DNA from: Diplosphaera chodatii
Taxonomy: Eukaryota; Chlorophyta; Trebouxiophyceae; Prasiolales; Stichococcaceae
Length of the DNA stretch: 64,000 nucleotides
Reading direction: 5' to 3'
NCBI GenBank assembly: GCA_032358165.1
Contig: JAALGY010000036.1
Span: 868,001 to 932,000 of the forward strand
The notes below the pieces were generated by a model. The model was not told where the DNA came from and did no database searches. It saw nothing but the letters and a program-made list of their open reading frames with translations. Shown here piece after piece: positions 57,096 to 64,000 of this stretch (its first letter is position 1; each line of letters starts with the position of its first letter). The position numbers and the translations under genes are program-made.

Positions 57096-60000
57096 GAGCA
57101 TGCATGTGCCAGGTGGCGGGTTGCCATGTGTTCCTGGCAGCACTGCCGATGATGCACAGCACCCTGGTGCCATTTGACCAAGCCAGGACTTGTCATCCCC
57201 ACGTGCAGCGATCTTTGTTGAATCGTACTCAGAGTGTACAAGCATCAGGTGTATACTGATGTGAACGCCTTGTTCGCCTCTTCTCAGTGGCTTGTAGGGA
57301 CGATGCAAGTCGTCGCTGGATTTGGCATTGTGCTGCTCATTTCTGAGCTCATCCTGAAGTCTGTCAAGAACACAGACGCTTGGTTCAGGCGGCGCCACTT
57401 CGCTGTGATGAACGTCGTACTAGCCAGTGCGTGGCATCGCAGATGTGCACTGTCATCAAGCTAGTCCCTCGCATAGCCTCCTGCACACTCCGAAAACAGG
57501 CGCTCATTTGGCGCTCATTGTATGTATGATGCGCATGCGCAGGTTTGTGCTTGGTGGCTATGAGCTCAGCCAATGTGGTGTGCGTGCGATACATGTGGCG
57601 CGCCCGCAGACTCCAGTGGACCAAGCGAAGGACCCGCCTGGTTGCGGTCCACTACGTGATGCTCAATCTCCAGGTATGTACACATGGCGTGTCAGACATG
57701 CGGGAAACGTACTGCACGACCTGCCATGGAATGCCGCCTGTCGTCTTTGCTTTGCCTACATCCATATCAGTGTCAGCTGCATACTGAGCCCTCACGACTC
57801 AAACTGAATTCGCAGATGTTGAACGTATGTTTCTGGCTAGCGCCCAACATCCAGCTGCTGCGCGACCAGTGCACATGGTGCGGCATGTAGTCCATACAGA
57901 TGACAAAAGCTGTGCTATGGACTTTGACGTCGAGTGCCTGCAGCAAAACAGCAGGTGACAATACATTTGGAGTACCACAGGTACAGCACGATAGTCGACA
58001 TCTGCGGCTTTGTCCGCTGGTGAGCGACACAGTGCCTTGCATGTTCTGAGGTCATGTGGCAGGGGGGAGCACAGGGGCAGTGTGCTGTCACACGGCTCTG
58101 TGCATTCGCACTCCAAATGTGCAATGCCACTTTGCTGGTGGTCATGAGCAGGACATGCTGGAACACGCTGTTCTTCCTATTGAGCGTGCTGTCGCACTGC
58201 TCCTGCCCTTTGAGCCAAGACCGGCAATGGTGGCCCTGGGTTCGCCGAGCCATCAAGAAGCAGCTGGGCTGTACAGGTTTGACTTTTGTCCGGCTGCCTT
58301 GCTGAGTGCGTTCATGCTGAGTCAGTGTGGGTGACAGTTTGCCACCTTGTGCTGCATGTATGGTCGCAGAGAAGGGCGCAGGAGCTGTTGAGCAGGCATG
58401 TGCGCAGCAGCCGGCTGGTGCACCAGCCTTTGTTGCACAGCGAGCAGCTGCACCTCTGGACACCATCTCCGGAGCTGACGCGCAGATTGTTTTGGATGCT
58501 CCGTTTTATTACCATTGGCCCTCCGGTGATCTTGTTGAACATGTTTCTAAGCATCAAAACGATGTGTGCTGGTTTTTCTGCTGCTGCTATTGCCAATGCT
58601 TGTGTGACCTGAGGTGTGTGCGCTGCAGCCATCGTGTGGATTGTGCTGGAGGGTGACATGATATGGCAGAGAGCGCTTGGCAGCGGGCGAAGCGTAGCAG
58701 ACGCCATCAGCATAAGTGTGTCACACTGCTTGGTGTCTTGGGCTTTAGCCTGTGCCTGCAGCTCCAGTGGCTGCGCATGCTGGGCGCCGTGCTACACCTG
58801 TCCATGATGCCGTGGCAAACCTCATCGATGTCTCAGCACTGCTCTCGCAGGCCCGACTGACCAGGGCTGCGATGCCCTTGTTGCCTTCTGTTATGCTGGC
58901 GAAGACGACTCGCATCATGCATCCACGGAGAAACCGCAGGCGCATGATGTCACCAGGTCGCCAAGCCCCTGCACGAAATCAAAGATGCATCAGTGGGGAT
59001 GGCCATGTTATCCAAAGCAGCTCATCATAAGTACGTTTGCCTGCTGGCTTGCAGGTTGCTGGCCATCATTTTTGCGATGTATGCTTTGCTCATGCTGATC
59101 TACAGCCTGAAAAGTTTCAGAGCGCTGCGACGGTCGCCCTATCATGCCTTCAGAACAGGTTCGATCTGCCGTCACGCCTGGTTCTGCCATCCACCGATCA
59201 GCCAGCGTACGGTTTGCCAAACTGCGTGTGCCTCATGACATTTCCGACGATCTGCAGGCAACATGATTGCACGAATTCAGGTCCGCTGATGTCATGTTGT
59301 GCATGCATGACGTCTGATGTGCCTCTATGCGGGCGACGATTCTGTTGAGATGTTAGTTGCTGAACTGCACTTGCAATGCCTGCAGCGGCAGACGAGCCGG
59401 CTGGCAATATGGTGAGCATGCTGCCGATGTGTTCACAAGGACAGTGACCAGCCGTTGTTTGCACTTTCTGTTTCGCAGCAAGCTTGTGATATGCTCTGCT
59501 GCCCATAGTCGTGTGCACAACTTGCTGAGTGAGCACATCCACTTGCTGTCCTGCATAGGTTTTTGTTCATGTCAACGCTTTTGTTGTGGTTTGTGAATTC
59601 CACTCGGTGTTCTAGCTATGTGAGTGAACTCGATCATGCTGCATGTTGCCTGTCTTACTCTTGCTGTGATGTGCCTGCTGCTGCCACCGTTGAGTTTGCA
59701 CAGGTGCATAGATCTTGCTTGTGTCACCTGCAGCTGCTCACTTGGTTGGGCTTGGCACCAAATCAAATCGTGATGGCAACCTTAGTCATCGTCATGGTGA
59801 GTTACATGAGACCTAGTGCATTAATTCATGACCTAACCATTCATGCGCATCAGCACCTGAGCGCGAAGCAAGGCATTTATTCAATGTGCAAATCCCTGTT
59901 GTCGTGCCCACAGGCCCTCTTTTTCATGCCACGGAGTGCCTCAGATTTGAGTCCGCTTCGAAAAGTGGGGTTGCCGTACAAACTGTTCTCAATACTGCTC

Positions 60001-63000
60001 ATGGCTGCAGCATCCAGGAACACAGTGCACATGCATATCGGATGTTTTGTAGATGTCTTTGTGTGGCACGCCCGCTTGACAAGCACTCCATACCAGTATG
60101 CCACTCCTATCAATCCTCAGTGGGTCGGTGCAATGCAGCTGCTGCTGCAAGAGGTGGCATGGGATGAGGCCAGCAGGGGCCGGAAACGAGCTGAGCGTGC
60201 AGCCGTCATGGCTCAATACGAAGGGGTTGGCGACGTGGAACATGAGCCGCTCTTCTGTACAGAGACTGCTCTGAAGGTGGGCCGGCGCATGCAGTGACTG
60301 CCCTGCTGCATGATGTGTGCAGTCTCTCCTGAGGTGTGCATCTGCTCACACGATGCATGGCACCGATGGGCACACGGCAAGACAGGCCTTCGTGATTCGA
60401 CAGGGAGTGATGACTCCAGTGCTGATGCCGTAGGCCTTCCACTGGTCGTTCCTGTCGTATCGCTATGAGGAGCATGCCGGCGCTGATGTGGAGGCGGCGG
60501 AAGGTCCAGGGGATCCAGACGCCCTCGAGGCAAGCGCCATGTGTACCAGAGATGTTCCATGCCACCTCTGCTGGCCGCACATCAGGGATTGCTCTCTGTG
60601 GCAAGCTCTGGCTCCGTCTGCGACCACATGCAGAGTAGCAGTCTTGTAGCGCGCAAAGAGTGCGGTGGACAACCGCATATATTTGACAGTCCCAGAACAT
60701 GATTTCGCTACCAAGTGTGCAGGGTGAAGTACCCCTTGATCCGGAATTGGGAGCCGCGCTGCGGCTGCTGGGCCTCATCAACATCAGCGTCATGCGCGAA
60801 GCGACGCACGACACCAAGCTGTTGCTGGCAAGCGGGCCAGACGCCATCCTGCTGTCGTTCCGAGGAACCTCCTCAGCGGCTGCAGCCTGGGCAGACTTGC
60901 AGGTGGGCATGATGCGGGTGATGCCAGACTGGCGCTCCTGCTGAACCTTGCTGACCTCATGCTGATGATTGAGCTGTGCACTCATTAGCAAGCGCATGGT
61001 GTCAAATAATGCTCGGGTGTCCTTGCATGGGTTTGCTTGCTCTGCCATCGTGCACCTGGTGCTGGCTGTGAACAAATGCTGTCAACGTCAGGCATTGTGT
61101 AACTCGGCAGGTGCTCCCCACGCAACATCCCCGGCAGCCAGCACAGACAGGAGTCGGGCCGTCCTGGCCAGCGCTCGTGCATAGAGGTTTCCTGGCTGCG
61201 TGGACGGCTGGCGGTTTCAGGTGCTGCTTGGCGCTTCCCTGTTACCATTGCAACGTAGGCCTCTGCAATGCTCTAGAAAGTCCAATCTCACATGGAGCTG
61301 GACTCGGACCGAACTGTGTTGCTGAGTCAAGGAGCTGCCTTCACACAAGAGGTAATCGAGAGAGGGTGTGCGCTTTGCAGGGAGCGGGTGCTAGCCAGGA
61401 TACACGGGCTGCTGGATGACCATGACCCGGGTTCGCCGCCGCGCATACTGGTCACGGGTGACCCCATCGCTTGCAAGAGCTGCAAGCACTGTGGAGAGGC
61501 AACCTGCCGTTGGACGTGTTGACCACTTATTGCCCAGGCGTCATGAAGCTTCTTGCAGTGCAAGGATCCGTTGTGTTCTTGCAGGGCACAGCCTGGGCGG
61601 AGCACTCAGTGTCCTTGCAGCCTACGACATACAGGCAGAGTTCGACCTGCCGCTTCGGCAGGTGTAGTACTCTTGGACTTACCTGCAGTTTCAAGCGAAG
61701 TGCACGTGGTTGCTGGAGCTGGCAAGGTATTGGTCACACCAGCATGTGCCGCGACGCAGGTCGAGGTGTACACATTTGGCTGCCCCAGAGTTGGGAACAA
61801 AACCTTCGCTCAAGCGTACAATGAGCTTGTGCCGGAGACCTGGCACGTCATCAACGACAGGGACACGGTGGGTTGTGCTCGGATTGGCTGTTGACCATGC
61901 AGTGCAGTGCCGTGCCATGCCATTCTTTCAGGCCTTACACACACAGCAGGCAACCTGTGTTTTCGTCCGTGCAGATCACCCAAGTCGGAAAGTTCAGGGT
62001 GGGTGCATGTGACATTGTGTATCATTGAGATCATAACCTGCAAGTAATGGTATGCAGTAGTGTCTTGAACCTGATGTCACAAACTGGTCTGCCTTGTTCA
62101 GATTTACAAGCGGACAGGTCAACAGATCATCGTCAACCCTCTTGGCGACATGATGGTGCGTTTTTGTAATGCCAATATGAATAATGATCAGGCCACCCAG
62201 GGTACTTGTACGCGAGAGTGACTGCTATTGCTGCCTGGCCACCTGGTACTGGAAGTGCCCTGTGTTGCCGGTCTTGACAGGTCCGCCCAGCCCCGATTGA
62301 GCGCCGCCTGCACTTCTCCTCCCAATGTGTGCTCCTTCGTTCCTGGCGGACAAAGCTTGCTTGCAGTTGTTGAAGTGCAGTGTTGAGGCCGAGTTTGTCA
62401 GGAGGCTCGCTTGCCCTGGCTCACCTGCAGCTGACGTCCCTGCGCAGGGCTGGGCTTGTTGGGAGAGTTAACAGGGAACATCCTCCGTGCTTGCCATCAT
62501 GCAAGGAACCGCCTAACAAACCACTTTTTGAGCGAGTACGGCTTCTCGCTTCTCGTGGTCCTGGCGTGCCAATTCTCTGCCAAGGCAAGTCCAAGATTTG
62601 GTGGCATGAAAGTTCAATTGCTTGTTGGTGGCTTACATCCGATCATGCCTGCTGACCGTGCCACTTTGCAGCCGCCAGTGCTTGATCTGTCAATCCACAG
62701 GGGCTGATGGGCGGCGACCAGGGGGTGGTTGACATGCTGAAGGATGACACCATCCGCTACATCCTGGAGTCCGGCGGGTTCGTGCTGGCGGAGGTGCTGG
62801 AGGATGCAGGTTATGAGCTCAAGGTGACCTCCCCACACATGCTGAGCTTGCAGCAGTCCGCTGACATGCAAGACGGATATTGAATCAGTTGAGAAATATT
62901 GCTGCCAGCCAGGTTCTCCATTTGCCATAATTGTCACCTCAGCAGGACGGCGATCTGGCAGTCTCGGCCACCTCAAGCAGCACCGTTGCTTCCGACAAGT

Positions 63001-63158
63001 CGAAGCTGGCCAGCGTTTATAAGCTTGCCGAGCGGAAGTGGCGCCGTAATGGAGAGCGTCGTGAGCCGCGGGCTTTCGCTGCACCATTCACAGCCATGAG
63101 GCGCAAATGGCGGGGTCAATCAGATGCTTGCAATCATGCCTCGCAAGATAGCACATAG
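56776..63158 (+). CDS. Multi-span membrane protein with class 3 lipase domain (copy C)
   Basis: Tandem paralogue of copy B. Membrane segments: QWLVGTMQVVAGFGIVLLIS, SSANVVCVRYMWRARRLQW, TRLVAVHYVMLNLQ, MLNVCFWLAPNIQLLRDQC, TCWNTLFFLLSVLSHCSC, VLDAPFYYHWPSGDL, LLAIIFAMYALLMLIYSL, FMSTLLLWFVNSTRCSSY and LLTWLGLAPNQIVMATLVIV. Microexons are at 59258-59280 (23 nt) and 59386-59411 (26 nt). The cytosolic helix EVAWDEASRGRKRAERAAVM leads to the lipase domain: AILLSFRGTSSAAAAWADL (about 60844-60900), GHSLGGALSVLAAYDIQAEF (about 61584-61645), VEVYTFGCPRVGN (about 61762-61800), VINDRDTV (about 61847-61868) and YKRTGQQIIVNPLGDMM (about 62103-62155). The last exon (DGDLAVSATSSSTVASDKSK) ends at 63158 with no break seen. 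All catalytic blocks are present, so the gene looks functional. The start is 56776 or an exon upstream. Confidence 0.85.
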
Positions 63159-64000
63159 TATGTTGCTTCTGATGAGCTGCAACATCACTTGTGAGATCAG
63201 ACGATGTCACGATGAATTGCTTGAACATTGACACGTAAAATGTCATCATGGTAACACCAGCAGATCATGGCATGGTGCACTATTGGGCGCCAGGTCGCTG
63301 ACGGATGATGAGCAGCACAGTCAAAAAGCATAGCCCACTGTATCGCTACTGACGCTGTGTAACGCCTTACACGGTCGACATGCTGCCGAAGTTGCACTGC
63401 AAAGTGGCACACTGCTGCCACATGATGGCATCTGCTGAAGTCCACCTGCCGCAGCTTGCACAGTATACATTCCAAGCTGACACTGTGATGTTGCACCTGG
63501 GTGCTGCGGTGCCTCCGCATGTGCGATATACAACTTGCTGCATGCTAAGATGATGTAAAAGCCGAAGCTGCTGAGTCCCTGATGTACCGGTCTCCCGGCC
63601 TGTGTTTGCAAGGTGAGTGCCACTGACGCTGTCATGATTACCGCAGAGGCCGCATCATGGGCACCAGACGGGGCATGCATGCGGACTGCTTTGACAGTGC
63701 CCACGTGCTGCGCTCCGTCAAGGCCGGTCAGCAGGGGCAGATCTTCAGGCATATCGCAATAATGATTGGCTACAAAAGTGAAGAGCGCTGGTTTTCAGCC
63801 TTGGAGGCAGGCCAGCACGCTCCAGCGCAGGCCGCGTGTGAGGCGCATGGCTCGACCATACTAGCGGTGCTACCGTTCTGGCAATTTATAGCGAGGCTTT
63901 CGACAACACACAACACATGCGCGAGTGCTTGATCATGTCAAGATGTGCTTGCACGCAAGCTCGGAGTGCACATCGTGGTCATCTGGACTTGTGCAGAGTA
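63159..64000. other. 3' flank of lipase C and possible edge of a further gene
   Basis: No certain exon. A plus-strand segment from about 63647 (after an accgcag acceptor-like site) reads MGTRRGMHADCFDSAHVLRS and RHIAIMIGYKSEERWFSALE and could be an exon of a gene running out of the window. It has no recognised motif. Confidence 0.3.

Noticed and set aside
49191..63158. Copy B or copy C as a pseudogene
   Set aside because: All catalytic blocks, microexons and end exons are present in frame in both copies. The 2-bp length difference near 49053/56640 can fall before a splice acceptor and need not shift the frame.

Overview
The window is nuclear DNA from a green alga (Chlorophyta; a trebouxiophyte or close relative is my best guess, from gene content and base composition, not proven). 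Genes are broken into many short exons by GT-AG introns, many ending in tgcag. The products are eukaryotic or plastid-type: FACT subunit SPT16, KRR1, a plant-type two-domain GTP cyclohydrolase I, Bax inhibitor-1, a thylakoid-lumen TPR protein and an organelle ribosome recycling factor. No tRNA, rRNA, CRISPR array or bacterial operon was seen. Exon chains below were built by hand from conserved motifs, splice sites and reading-frame phase. Where every exon could be phased (RRF, KRR1, the TPR protein, part of GCH1) the model is strong; elsewhere only the span and the motifs are secure.

Layout. 0-6 kb: 3' part of a TauE/SafE-family membrane protein (+), a conserved plastid-like unknown (+), RRF (-). 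6-18 kb: KRR1 (+), a degenerate AAA ATPase (-), GTP cyclohydrolase I (-), Bax inhibitor-1 (-), lumenal TPR protein (+). 18-25 kb: SPT16 (-), over about 25 exons. 26-31 kb: a multi-membrane-span class 3 lipase (-, copy A). 31-38 kb: three poorly known genes (+). 38-48 kb: a single-exon unknown (-), an XPG/FEN-like nuclease fold joined to CxxC zinc motifs (+), an unknown (+), and a Fe(II)/2-oxoglutarate dioxygenase-like protein with an N-terminal CxxC motif and a basic tail (-). 49-63 kb: two tandem copies (B and C, +) of the same lipase family as copy A.

Most of the window is housekeeping. The parts worth a second look are: the lipase family of three (one inverted, two in tandem) with conserved microexons and a nearly identical 5' block; the 39.9-48.3 kb neighbourhood, where a degenerate XPG-like zinc protein lies near a TET/JBP-like dioxygenase; the AAA ATPase lacking its Walker B glutamate; and two phase-supported GC-AG introns.
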